Source: an uncultured Acidobacteriota bacterium
Lineage (GTDB): Bacteria; Acidobacteriota; Terriglobia; Terriglobales; Acidobacteriaceae
Reading direction: 5' to 3'
Assembly (NCBI GenBank): GCA_903832055.1
Contig: CAILAC010000016.1
Location: 930,001-994,000 of the forward strand
DNA: 64,000 nt
Part shown: one piece after another, positions 46,878-55,250 of the stretch
Numbering within the stretch: the stretch's first letter is position 1
Layout of the letters: each line of letters opens with the position of its first letter
Notes under the pieces: model-generated
Database searches by the model: none
Seen by the model: the letters and a program-made list of their open reading frames with translations, nothing else
What the model was told of the DNA's origin: nothing
Program-made: the position numbers and the translations under genes

Positions 46878-47054
46878 ATTCCCGCAGGGAATCTGCTTCT
46901 TCCTTTGCCCTTGCCTTTACATTTCTGTCTATCATTCCCGCAGGGAATCTGCTTCTTCACTTGCCTTTGCCTTTGCCGTTTTAGCTGTCATTCCCGCAGG
47001 GAATCCGCTTCTTCCTTTGCTTTTGCTTTTCCATCTGTCATTCCCAAAGGGAAT
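46878..47054. repeat. Array of four evenly spaced REP-like palindromes
   Basis: ATTCCCGCAGGGAAT occurs at 46878-46892, 46934-46948 and 46990-47004, and ATTCCCAAAGGGAAT at 47040-47054. Starts are 56, 56 and 50 bp apart. Each is preceded by (C)TGTC or TATC and followed by CTGCTTCTTC or a variant, so the true unit is about 56 bp with short TTTGCC tracts between. Confidence 0.85.
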
Positions 47055-47084
47055 CCCCTTCCGCCGTTGCCCTCCTGGAGGGAG

Positions 47085-47139
47085 CAGTAGCCTTCAGGCT
47101 ACTGAATCGCCCACAACTCTACGTGGGGTTTTAACCCCT
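47085..47139. repeat. Two further hairpins downstream of the palindrome array
   Basis: CAGTAGCCT / AGGCTACTG with a two-base loop (47085-47104) and GGGGTT-TT-AACCCC (about 47126-47139). The second overlaps the last codons of the methyltransferase remnant. They may act as terminators; they also look like acidobacterial REP-type elements. Confidence 0.6.
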
Positions 47140-47562
47140 GAGGTACGCTTTCCCCGCCCGCGCAAGGTTCAACGCCAACAACCGCCCCAAAATCTCCTCT
47201 TTCCCCAAATCCCCGGGCCACCCATACGCCGCAAACACCGCCGCATCCAGCCGCGCATGCGCTTGCCTCAACCACTCCGGCCGCTGGTTATAGAGATTGG
47301 TTAACGTCCGCCCCTTCAACTCGCTCTCGTCTGCCCCAGCCGGATTCAGCCACGCATCCCGCAGCCGCACCAACTCCCGAGCCGCCTCCGCAATCGCCCG
47401 CACCCGCCCATCCAATAACCCCAACGCACTCCCCGCATCAACCAAGACTCCCGTTTGCGTACAATTACTCGCAATCGGCCTACACTCATACAAGAGTCGG
47501 CCAGCGGCATCCTCGGCAACCCGCTTCCACCGCAACCCCGCCGGGAACGCAACAAAAGCGCA
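47131..47562 (-). pseudogene. C-terminal remnant of a MmeI-like DNA methyltransferase
   Basis: The open frame gives about 144 residues ending in a stretch that I recognise as the C-terminus of large class I SAM-dependent DNA methyltransferases of the MmeI/type IIL kind: LRDAWLNPAG, LTNLYNQRPEWLRQAHARLD, AAVFAAYGWPGDL and EEILGRLLALNL. Full-length members have 900 or more residues with an N-terminal nuclease and SAM motifs (NPPF/Y); none of that lies upstream, where a stop occurs at 47563 and then folC begins on the other strand. No ribosome-binding site is visible. Most likely a decayed restriction-modification gene whose end is overlapped by a hairpin repeat. Confidence 0.65.
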
Positions 47563-47771
47563 CTAAAAACACCCAGAATGCGCCTGGTAACCACCGCGTA
47601 AGCCGCTCATACCAAGCGCGATACCGCGAATATAGGCAAGAATACCCCCCACCCCCTCCTTTTGCGGTAAGTTACCCGCTTTTGTCCGCAGGGCAGCTTC
47701 GCGAGCGCATCTCTCCGCGCCTGTATTTGCCGCAGGGCCACAAAGCGTGCAGCAGCTAAAATAGAAGCAGC

Positions 47772-49118
47772 ATGCTCGCCGCCAATCCCACCTACGCCGA
47801 CGCCATCGCCCACCTGAGCACCCTCATCCCAGAGCTGCTCGGTGTTCCCGGCCAGCCGCGCCGCAAGTTTTCCCTCGACCAGATCAGCCTGCTCGCCGAG
47901 GCGCTCGGCAACCCGCAGCGGCGCTTCCCCTCAGTGCTCATCGCTGGCACCAACGGCAAAGGCTCCACCTCGGCCACGCTCGCCTCCATCGCCCAGGCCG
48001 CAGGACTCCGCGTCGGCCTCTACACCTCGCCGCATCTTGACCGCGTCAACGAGCGCATCCGCCTCAACGGACACGACATTCCCGACGAGGCCTTCGCCGC
48101 CCACTACTTCCGCACCATCGCCGCCGCCCAGCAACTGGTCGACGCAAGTGCGCTCGCCCATCTGCCCAGTTTCTTTGAACTCCTCACCGCCCTCGCCTTC
48201 CTCTACTTCGCCGAGGAGAAGGTCGATCTGGCCGTCCTCGAGGTCGGCATGGGCGGCCGCCTCGACGCCACCAACATCGTCTCGCCGTTAGTCTCCGTCA
48301 TTACCGACATCGCCCTCGACCACCAGGAGTGGCTCGGCGCGACCATCGACCTCATCGCCCGCGAAAAGGCCGGCATCCTCCGCCCCAACGGCATCCTCGT
48401 CACCCTGCCCCAGCACCCTCAGGCCAACCAGGCCATCGGCGAAGTCGCCGTCGCGCTCGACGTCCGCGGCGTTTCTGCCACTGACTACATGCCGTCGCTC
48501 CACGCCAGCGCCATCGACGCCTATTCTCTCGCGGTCCTTGACCAGACCATCACCGTCGACTCCCCGCTCAAAGGCGCGCACCAGCACCGCAACATCGCCC
48601 TGGCCATCGCCGCCGCCGTCGAACTCGGCCAAACGCACCACTTCCCCATCACCGCCGCCGCCATCGAACAGGGCATCCGCGCCACCCATTGGCCCGGCCG
48701 CTTTGAGTCCATTCAACCGCCCAACTGGCCAGAGATCATCCTCGACGTTGCCCACAACCCCGCCGGCGCCTGGGCGCTCCGCTCTGCGTTGAATGCGACG
48801 GCTGAAGGAATCGGCGTATCTGTTTTAGTCTTTGCCTGCCTGCGCGACAAGCCGCTCGCAGAAATGTCCCAAATCCTCTTCCCGCTCTTTGACCACGTCG
48901 TCCTCGCGCCCATCCACAGTCCGCGCGCGCGTGAGCTTGAAGATCTGCTCGCCTCAGCCGAATCTACCGGCACCCCAGCCACCGCCGCTTCGACCGTCGC
49001 CGAGGCACTCGAACTTGCCCGCGCCCACCACCCCCGGCGCATCGTCGTCAGCGGCAGCCTCTACCTGGTCGGCGAAGCCCGCACCCTGCTGCTCTCCGGT
49101 ACACTGAGTGCGTCCTAG
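47772..49118 (+). CDS. folC: Bifunctional folylpolyglutamate synthase / dihydrofolate synthase
   Basis: 448 residues, Mur ligase family. It adds glutamate to dihydropteroate and extends the polyglutamate tail of folates. Signatures: P-loop IAGTNGKGSTSATL, YTSPHLDRVNERI, FFELLTALAFLYFAEEKVDLAVLEVGMGGRLDATN, and HNPAGAWAL in the C-terminal domain. The ATG at 47772 gives a normal length. It is followed at 123 bp by plsC and then an M23 peptidase on the same strand, so the three may share a transcript. Confidence 0.95.
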   Translation: MLAANPTYADAIAHLSTLIPELLGVPGQPRRKFSLDQISLLAEALGNPQRRFPSVLIAGTNGKGSTSATLASIAQAAGLRVGLYTSPHLDRVNERIRLNGHDIPDEAFAAHYFRTIAAAQQLVDASALAHLPSFFELLTALAFLYFAEEKVDLAVLEVGMGGRLDATNIVSPLVSVITDIALDHQEWLGATIDLIAREKAGILRPNGILVTLPQHPQANQAIGEVAVALDVRGVSATDYMPSLHASAIDAYSLAVLDQTITVDSPLKGAHQHRNIALAIAAAVELGQTHHFPITAAAIEQGIRATHWPGRFESIQPPNWPEIILDVAHNPAGAWALRSALNATAEGIGVSVLVFACLRDKPLAEMSQILFPLFDHVVLAPIHSPRARELEDLLASAESTGTPATAASTVAEALELARAHHPRRIVVSGSLYLVGEARTLLLSGTLSAS

Positions 49119-49207
49119 TTCTATGTGTTCTTTTTCCTGAACCGTCTCGAATAACCGTCTTTCGTAAAGGATGTCCAATCATCCTGAGCAAAACGAACGA
49201 CCCGCTT

Positions 49208-49227
49208 TTCACACTCACACTCACACC
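49208..49227. repeat. Short CACACT microsatellite before plsC
   Basis: TTCACACTCACACTCACAC here is identical over 19 bases to a part of the larger tract at 61592-61610. It lies in the leader of plsC, 15 bases before the start codon. Confidence 0.75.
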
Positions 49228-49241
49228 GTCCCGACGAAATC

Positions 49242-50006
49242 ATGCGACCGAATCCTCTGCCACTCGCCGCACGCCTCCGCTCCAACTTGCTGCTCGCCCC
49301 GCCGTTTTTCCTCTCCACCGCCGTTTTTGGAACCGTGTCGCTGGCTGCCTCTTTCTTTGACAAATCCGGTGGGCTCCAGCACCGCATCGCCCGCGTCTGG
49401 GCGCGCACCTCGGTCTTCTTCTCCGCTTCGCCCCTCCAGGTCATCGGCCTCGAAAATATTCCGATCCAGAATGGGGAGCAGCAAACGGCCGTCTATGCCG
49501 CCAACCACACCAGCTACATGGATACACCGGTCGTTTTCGCCAGCCTGCCCTTCCAGTTCCGCATCCTCGCCAAAATCGAGCTGTGGAAGCTCCCCTTCAT
49601 CGGCTGGTATCTTGACCGCAGCGGCCAGTTGCCCATCGATACCGCCAACCCGCGCAGCACTGTTTCGAGCCTCGGCGCCGCCGTCAAGACCCTCCGCAAT
49701 GGCCTCAATGTCTTCGTCTTCCCCGAGGGCGGCCGCACCCCCGATGGCCAGCTTCAAAGCTTCCTCAACGGTGCCTCCTACCTCGCCATCCGCGCCCAGG
49801 TGCCGCTCGTGCCCGTCGCCCTCGTAGGTGTCTATCACCTGCTGCCCATCCACACTACCCACTTCTACCCCGCCACACGGCAGCGCCCGCTCAAGCTCAT
49901 CTTTGGCAAACCCATCCCGACCGAAGGGCTGACACTGCGTCAGGCAGACCAGCTATCCAACCAGCTCCGCCAGGCAATCGGCGACCTCATCGAGCAGAAC
50001 AGTTAA
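49242..50006 (+). CDS. plsC: 1-acyl-sn-glycerol-3-phosphate acyltransferase (PlsC-like)
   Basis: 254 residues. It acylates lysophosphatidic acid to phosphatidic acid in membrane lipid synthesis. Motifs: NHTSYMDTPV (HX4D), ILAKIELWKLPFIGWYL, and VFPEGGRTPDG. Hydrophobic segment LLLAPPFFLSTAVFGTVSLA at residues 14-33 anchors it to the inner membrane. No clear Shine-Dalgarno is seen; the leader contains a CACACT microsatellite. It is followed 29 bp later by the M23 peptidase gene. Confidence 0.9.
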   Translation: MRPNPLPLAARLRSNLLLAPPFFLSTAVFGTVSLAASFFDKSGGLQHRIARVWARTSVFFSASPLQVIGLENIPIQNGEQQTAVYAANHTSYMDTPVVFASLPFQFRILAKIELWKLPFIGWYLDRSGQLPIDTANPRSTVSSLGAAVKTLRNGLNVFVFPEGGRTPDGQLQSFLNGASYLAIRAQVPLVPVALVGVYHLLPIHTTHFYPATRQRPLKLIFGKPIPTEGLTLRQADQLSNQLRQAIGDLIEQNS

Positions 50007-50035
50007 CGGTCAGGCAATCAGCTATCCTTGCCACA

Positions 50036-50938
50036 ATGCGTCTTCTTCTGGCTCTCATCTGCGCGATTCCGGTCTTTGCTGCGGCCCAGTCACCCGTCAC
50101 CCTCACACCCGCCCTCGTGGAAGCCGGCTCGCCTGAGCTCATCCACGTCCACAGCCCCTGCCTCAAAATCGAGGGCCAGTGGCTCGGCCACCCCATCGTC
50201 TTCTTCCGCAGCCACGGCGAACTGGCCCACGGCGATCTGGCCCGCAGCGATCCTGATTGGTACGCCCTCGCCGGCGTCGATGTCGAAGCCACCCCCGGCC
50301 CCTCAAAACTCACTCTCACCTGCGAACAGGGCACGAGTGCTGGCGCGATTCCTCGCGACCTTTCCCTTCCTGTCACCATCCACCCCGCCCACTACCGCAC
50401 CGGCGCGCTCACCGTTCCGCCAAAATTCGTCGAGCCCGGCCCTGAAGCTCTCCAGCAGATCGACGCCGAAAAGAAGCTCAAAGAAAAGCTCTTCGCCCAG
50501 GCCGAGGCATCCACCGCCCCGCCAATCTGGTCTGGCAGCTTCCTGGCGCCGGTCCGCGCCGCCCCGACCGATAGCTTTGGCACCCGCAGAATGTTCAACG
50601 GCAAGCTCGCCAGCATCCACAAAGGCACTGACTTCCGCGCCGCCACCGGCACGCCCGTCCACGCCGGCAATGCAGGCGTCGTCCTGCTCGCCCAGCCACT
50701 CTATTACGAGGGAAACTGCGTCATGATCGACCATGGACTTGGCCTCATCAGCATCTCCATGCATCTCTCGCGCATCGATGTAAAACCCGGCCAGCACATC
50801 GCCCGCGGCCAGCAACTTGGCCTCTCCGGCGCCACCGGCCGTGTCACGGGACCCCACCTGCACTGGGCCATCCGCTGGCAGGGCGCCATGCTCGACCCCG
50901 CCAAATTGCTCAGACTTAATTTAGATAAACTCCGCTAA
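50036..50938 (+). CDS. Secreted M23-family (LytM) metallopeptidase
   Basis: 300 residues. A signal peptide (LLLALICAIPVFAAAQ) leads to the periplasm; residues about 20-130 form a beta-rich N-domain. The LytM domain has the zinc ligands in HKGTDFRA and the HLHW motif near GRVTGPHLHWAIRW. The enzyme should cut peptidoglycan cross-bridges or act as an amidase activator if catalysis is lost, but the zinc ligands are present. It follows plsC and ends four bp from the convergent ABHD18-like gene. Confidence 0.9.
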   Translation: MRLLLALICAIPVFAAAQSPVTLTPALVEAGSPELIHVHSPCLKIEGQWLGHPIVFFRSHGELAHGDLARSDPDWYALAGVDVEATPGPSKLTLTCEQGTSAGAIPRDLSLPVTIHPAHYRTGALTVPPKFVEPGPEALQQIDAEKKLKEKLFAQAEASTAPPIWSGSFLAPVRAAPTDSFGTRRMFNGKLASIHKGTDFRAATGTPVHAGNAGVVLLAQPLYYEGNCVMIDHGLGLISISMHLSRIDVKPGQHIARGQQLGLSGATGRVTGPHLHWAIRWQGAMLDPAKLLRLNLDKLR

Positions 50939-50942
50939 CTGA

Positions 50943-52259
50943 TTATTTTCCAACAAGTTCCCGTTCTGAACTTCGCATCGCCCCAGGCTTCGCAGGCTCC
51001 CGCGCCAGCTCTCGAAAAGCCCGCCACACAAACGACCCCAGGTACCACCCATCAATGTACTGGTACGGTGTTTCCCCCGTCGTGTAATGCCCGCAAGGCA
51101 GCACCCGCTCCTCAAACCTGATTCCATGCGCGTGGAAGGACTTCACCACCTGCAGCGAATACTCCAGCGGAAACGTCAGATCGTACCGCGCATAAATCAG
51201 CAGCACCTTCTTCGCAAACTCCGCCGCCCTGACCCCTGCCGCCTGATCCCTGTTCTCCTGATCCCTGTTTTCCAGATCCCTGACCCCTGCCTTTTGAAAC
51301 TTCCCATAGTAGTGCAGCGGGCTGATCCCCCCCCACACTCCCCGCAGACTCTCCCGATTCAGCCCCGCATCCTCCAGCGCCTGTCGAATATGCCGCGTGC
51401 TCTGCCCATCCCAAACCACATCTCCAAACGCCGCCGAAGCGTGATTGAAAGCATTCACTCGAATCCGACGGTCATGCGCGCTCGCCAAAAAGGCATAGCA
51501 GCTCCCCAGGCTCGTCCCCAGCACGCCAAACTGCTCATACCCCTGCGCCTCCAGCCAATCCACGCAACAGCGAATATCCACCACCGCCTGCCGTGTCGCT
51601 GAGAGCGTCCGCCCAATATTCGCACTCACCGCGTAGTCTGACCGCTCCAGTTCGCTCGGCCGTCGAATGTCGTGATACGGCTTCGACAGCCGCAGTGCCG
51701 AAATCCCAAACCGGTTGAACAGCGTGCACAGCGCATTGTGGCTAAAGGCATCCGCATTCCACTGCGGCAATACAATCATCGCCTGCTTCGGCTTGCCGGC
51801 CTGCTTTTTTGGGTCAGCCGGATACCAGCGCGCGTTTACCAGGTCGTTCTCCGCATACGGCGTCCGCTCCGGTGAGGTGAACCGCAGAAACTGCGCCCGC
51901 TCCACCTTCCCCTCCGCTGCCAGCGCTTTCAGCCGCGCATCCCGCTCCAGCGTCTCCGGCCGCACATTGGTCGGGTACAGCATCGGATGCCGCGCCTCCA
52001 GGCGAAAATCCGACGGCCGCTCATACCCAAAAAACCGCTCGCTGTCGCCTAGAATCGCCTCGTTCACCGCGACCATGGCCGCCTCAGGCGCGCCCGCCGC
52101 CACCAGCCGCTCCACGCGGCCCGTCAGACCAGCCTCTTCGATAAAGGGGGCCAGCCACTCAAAGCCCCACTCCAGCTTGCGCACTACACGGTTCGAATCC
52201 CGCGAAGTCAGCCGCGTCTCCCACTCATACATCCAGCGTGCATACAGGTTTTTCAGCAT
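50943..52259 (-). CDS. ABHD18-like alpha/beta hydrolase
   Basis: 438 residues. The N-terminus (MLKNLYARWMYEWETRL) and the blocks VLPQWNADAFSHNALCTLFNRFGISALRLS, CCVDWLEAQGYEQFGVLGTSLGSCYAFLA and LPCGHYTTGETPYQYIDGW match bacterial relatives of ABHD18. GTSLGS is the nucleophile elbow; the Asp in ARYDLTFP and the His in CGHYT complete a probable triad. A Glu/Asp/Asn/Arg/Gln-rich insert (LENRDQENRDQ) interrupts the fold and is coded by three 15-bp repeats. It begins 41 bp after alr on the same strand and is likely co-transcribed. Substrate unknown. Confidence 0.78.
   Translation of the reverse strand: MLKNLYARWMYEWETRLTSRDSNRVVRKLEWGFEWLAPFIEEAGLTGRVERLVAAGAPEAAMVAVNEAILGDSERFFGYERPSDFRLEARHPMLYPTNVRPETLERDARLKALAAEGKVERAQFLRFTSPERTPYAENDLVNARWYPADPKKQAGKPKQAMIVLPQWNADAFSHNALCTLFNRFGISALRLSKPYHDIRRPSELERSDYAVSANIGRTLSATRQAVVDIRCCVDWLEAQGYEQFGVLGTSLGSCYAFLASAHDRRIRVNAFNHASAAFGDVVWDGQSTRHIRQALEDAGLNRESLRGVWGGISPLHYYGKFQKAGVRDLENRDQENRDQAAGVRAAEFAKKVLLIYARYDLTFPLEYSLQVVKSFHAHGIRFEERVLPCGHYTTGETPYQYIDGWYLGSFVWRAFRELAREPAKPGAMRSSERELVGK
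51243..51287. repeat. Three 15-bp repeats inside the ABHD18-like gene
   Basis: CCTGATCCCTGTTCT, CCTGATCCCTGTTTT and CCAGATCCCTGACCC in a row, flanked by two copies of GACCCCTGCC. They encode the in-frame insert around LENRDQENRDQ and look like a captured microsatellite. Confidence 0.75.
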
Positions 52260-52299
52260 CGTCAGGTCCAAGTTTACCAGCGGGCCTGTTGCAACCCTG

Positions 52300-53514
52300 T
52301 CAAATCGAGACGCGCGCCACCCGCGCTGCAATCCCCGTCAAAATCTCCCACACAATCGTCCCCGCCCACGCCGCATGTTCCTCCACCGTGATTGCTCCAG
52401 CCCCCTGCCGCCCGATCAGCACTACCTCGTCTCCCGGCGCCACCCCTGCAATCTCCGTCACATCGACCACCGTCTGGTCCATTGAAATCCGCCCCACAAT
52501 CGGCGCTCGTTCCCCGCCGACCAGTACCGCGCCCCGGTTCGAGAGCCCCCGCCGCAGCCCGTCGCCATAGCCCACCGCCAGCAGCGCCACCGTCATCGGC
52601 TCGGTCGCCACAAAGGTGCCGTTATAGCCAATCACCGACCCCGGCTCAACCCTCCGCACACTCACCACCCGGGTCTTCCACGCCAATACCGGCTTCAATG
52701 CCGCGCGCAAGCCCGCCACCGCCTCCGGCTCACCTGCAGAGAACTCCGGCACCACCCCATACAGCGCCAGCCCCGGCCGCGCCATGGCCCGCAGCCCAAA
52801 TCGTCCCGCCAGCACAGAAAGCTCCTCCAGAGCCTCGCCCCCCGTCACCGCCGCCGAATTCCCCACATGCAGCCAGCTTGGCCGCATACCCGCCTCCAGC
52901 ACCCGCGCAACCAGCCCGGCCAGCCGCTCCAACTGCCCCCGCGTCTCCCCGCCATCGCTCTCATCAGCGGCATACAGATGCGTCATCAAGCCATCCACTC
53001 GCAGCCGCGGGCAAGCAGCAAGATGCGTCAAAAACTGATCCAACTCGCTGGCCCCGACACCCTGCCGCGTCATCCCCGTATCCAGCTCCAGGTGCACCGG
53101 CAGCGCCGTCACGCCCGCCGCCTCGGCCGCCCGCTCCAGCTCGTCCAGTTGCCACGCATCCCAGACAACGGCCGTCAGCCCATGGGCCACCACCGCCGCG
53201 CCCTGCCCGGCAAACGGCCCGCTGATCACCAGAATCTCCGCATGCGGGCACAACGCGCGCGCCGCCACGCCTTCTTCCACGCTCGTCACGCCCAGCCACC
53301 GCGCACCCGCCCGCACCGCCGCAGGCGCACAAATGCCCAGCCCATGCCCATAGGCATCGGCCTTCACAATCGCCAGCAGCTCCACTGGCTCATTTGTCTT
53401 TGAATCGGGAAGGGAATCGACGCCCGCCGCCTCCCGGCAGCTTCGCGCCAAAACTCGATAGTTTTCTTCAAACGCCGGCGCAGAAATCTCCACCCAGCAA
53501 GGCCGCAGTCGCAT
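52300..53514 (-). CDS. alr: Alanine racemase
   Basis: 404 residues. A PLP enzyme that makes D-alanine for peptidoglycan. The PLP lysine is in AIVKADAYGHG, the catalytic Tyr region in SVIGYNGTFVA, and the C-terminal signature GRISMDQTVVDVTEI is complete. ATG 53514 begins the conserved MRLRPCWVEIS; GTG 53526 would add four residues. The ABHD18-like gene follows on the same strand. It is divergent, 81 bp apart, from a secreted D-aminoacylase-like amidohydrolase; both touch D-amino acid metabolism. Confidence 0.94.
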   Translation of the reverse strand: MRLRPCWVEISAPAFEENYRVLARSCREAAGVDSLPDSKTNEPVELLAIVKADAYGHGLGICAPAAVRAGARWLGVTSVEEGVAARALCPHAEILVISGPFAGQGAAVVAHGLTAVVWDAWQLDELERAAEAAGVTALPVHLELDTGMTRQGVGASELDQFLTHLAACPRLRVDGLMTHLYAADESDGGETRGQLERLAGLVARVLEAGMRPSWLHVGNSAAVTGGEALEELSVLAGRFGLRAMARPGLALYGVVPEFSAGEPEAVAGLRAALKPVLAWKTRVVSVRRVEPGSVIGYNGTFVATEPMTVALLAVGYGDGLRRGLSNRGAVLVGGERAPIVGRISMDQTVVDVTEIAGVAPGDEVVLIGRQGAGAITVEEHAAWAGTIVWEILTGIAARVARVSI

Positions 53515-53595
53515 AGAATAGTCCACTCTCTATCCTACCGCCCAGCCTCACAGCACAACCTCACGAAGTGCCGGCACTAGGGATAGAATGCACCC

Positions 53596-55086
53596 ATGCC
53601 TGCACCCATGCCTGCCGCGTCCCTTCGCCCCCTGCGCTCCCTGTCTTCGCTGCTGCTCGCGACCGCGGTAAACCTCGCCCTCATCCCGGCTCCGGCAACG
53701 GCGCAAACTCCGACTCAGGCCACAACCTACGACCTCGTCCTCCTCCACGGCCGCGTCATCGACCCCGAAACCAAGCTCGACGCCCTCCGCAACGTCGGCA
53801 TCCTCAACGGCCGCATCGCCGCCGTCTCCACTGAAGAGCTGCACGGCAACCGTGTCCTCGACGCCTCCGGCCTCGTCGTCGCCCCCGGATTCATTGACCT
53901 TCACTCCCACGGCCAGGACCCCGAAAACTACCGCTACAAAGCCATGGACGGCGTCACCACCGCCCTCGAGCTCGAAGTAGGCGCTTTTCCCGTCGCCCCC
54001 TGGTACGCCTCGCGTCAGGGCAAAGCCCTCATCAACTACGGCGCCAGCAGCGGACACATCCCCGCCGCCATGGCCGTCATGCACGACACCGGCTCCTGGC
54101 TGCCCCGCGACAAGGTCATCACCGACACCCCCACCGCCGCCCAGCAGGCAGAAATTCTCGCCGACCTCGAGCAGGGCCTCCGCGAGGGCGCACTCGGCAT
54201 CGGCATGGGCCTCGCCTACACCCCCCGCGAAACCCCCGCCGACATCCTCCCCGTCTTCCAGCTCGCCGCCCGCTGGCGCGAGCCCATCTTCGTCCACATG
54301 CGCAACCCCGGCGGCCTCACCCCCGGCGTCGTCGATTCGCTCCAGGAGATGATCGCCGACGCCGCCATCACCGGCGCGGCCGTCCACATTGTCCACATCA
54401 ACAGCATGGCCAACCGCCTCACCCCGCTCGCCCTCACCATGATTCACGGCGCACGCACGCTCGGCCTCGATGTCTCCACCGAAGCCTACCCCTACATCGC
54501 AGGAGCCACCGCCATCGAATCCGACGTGCTCGGCCCCGGCTGGCAGCAGAAGCTCGACATCACCTACCACGACCTGCAATGGGTCGAAACTGGCGAACGG
54601 CTCACCGAAGAATCCTTCAATCGCTACCGTAAGACCGGCGGCAAAATCATCCTCTTCACAAATACGGAAGAGATGGTCCGCCGCGCCATGGCCGACTCCA
54701 TGGTCATCATCGCCAGCGACGGCACCCTCACCAACGGCAAAGGCCACCCCCGCAGCGCCGGCACTTACGCCCGCGTCCTCGGCCGCTACGTCAGGGAAGA
54801 AAAAGCCCTCACCCTCATCGAAGCCATCCGCCGGTCATCACTCGCCCCCGCCAAACGCCTCGAAGCCTTCACCCCGCAGATGAAACACAAGGGCCGCCTC
54901 CAGGTAGGCGCAGACGCCGACATCATCGCCTTTGACCCCAACAAAGTCATCGACAAAGCCACCTTCGAAAACCCCGCCCAATACTCCGTTGGATTCCAAT
55001 ACGTCTTAGTCGCAGGCCACCCAGTAGTCACCAACGGCAAACTCGACGAATCCACCCTCCCCGGCCAGCCCGTTCGGGCGCGATAG
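53596..55086 (+). CDS. Secreted D-aminoacylase-like amidohydrolase
   Basis: 496 residues. The N-terminus (residues about 15-36, LRSLSSLLLATAVNLALIPA) is a signal peptide. The amidohydrolase core has the metal motif FIDLHSHG, DGVTTALELEVG, VHIVHINSMA and the D-aminoacylase-type tail SAGTYARVLGRYVREEKALT with GADADIIAFDPN. This family removes acyl groups from N-acyl-D-amino acids or cuts D-amino acid-containing dipeptides. The first 12 bases of the gene are duplicated (MPAPMPAA), giving two possible starts at 53596 and 53608. It is divergent from alr. Confidence 0.85.
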   Translation: MPAPMPAASLRPLRSLSSLLLATAVNLALIPAPATAQTPTQATTYDLVLLHGRVIDPETKLDALRNVGILNGRIAAVSTEELHGNRVLDASGLVVAPGFIDLHSHGQDPENYRYKAMDGVTTALELEVGAFPVAPWYASRQGKALINYGASSGHIPAAMAVMHDTGSWLPRDKVITDTPTAAQQAEILADLEQGLREGALGIGMGLAYTPRETPADILPVFQLAARWREPIFVHMRNPGGLTPGVVDSLQEMIADAAITGAAVHIVHINSMANRLTPLALTMIHGARTLGLDVSTEAYPYIAGATAIESDVLGPGWQQKLDITYHDLQWVETGERLTEESFNRYRKTGGKIILFTNTEEMVRRAMADSMVIIASDGTLTNGKGHPRSAGTYARVLGRYVREEKALTLIEAIRRSSLAPAKRLEAFTPQMKHKGRLQVGADADIIAFDPNKVIDKATFENPAQYSVGFQYVLVAGHPVVTNGKLDESTLPGQPVRAR

Positions 55087-55250
55087 CTCATCGAGCCGGG
55101 CCGAAGTTGAATCGGCGGTGGTCTCTCTGGAATGGATGACGCCAACGTTACAGAGCGTGTGCCCCCATGCCTGCAATCAAGATTGTTCCCAGCTGTGCAA
55201 GCCGTTGCATATATATTCAACTTCAATCATCGAACTGAAAGGCATATCGA

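Noticed and set aside
46301-46960. Minus-strand frame with Lys-Ala and FPAGMTD repeats
   Set aside because: Translation of the microsatellite and palindrome array; not a gene.
46878-47054. Possible CRISPR array
   Set aside because: Repeat cores are only 15 bp, the spacers are low-complexity and similar to one another, and no cas gene is nearby.
52187-52204. GGTTCGAATCCCGC resembling a tRNA T-loop
   Set aside because: Lies inside the ABHD18-like gene, and no acceptor or anticodon arms fit around it.
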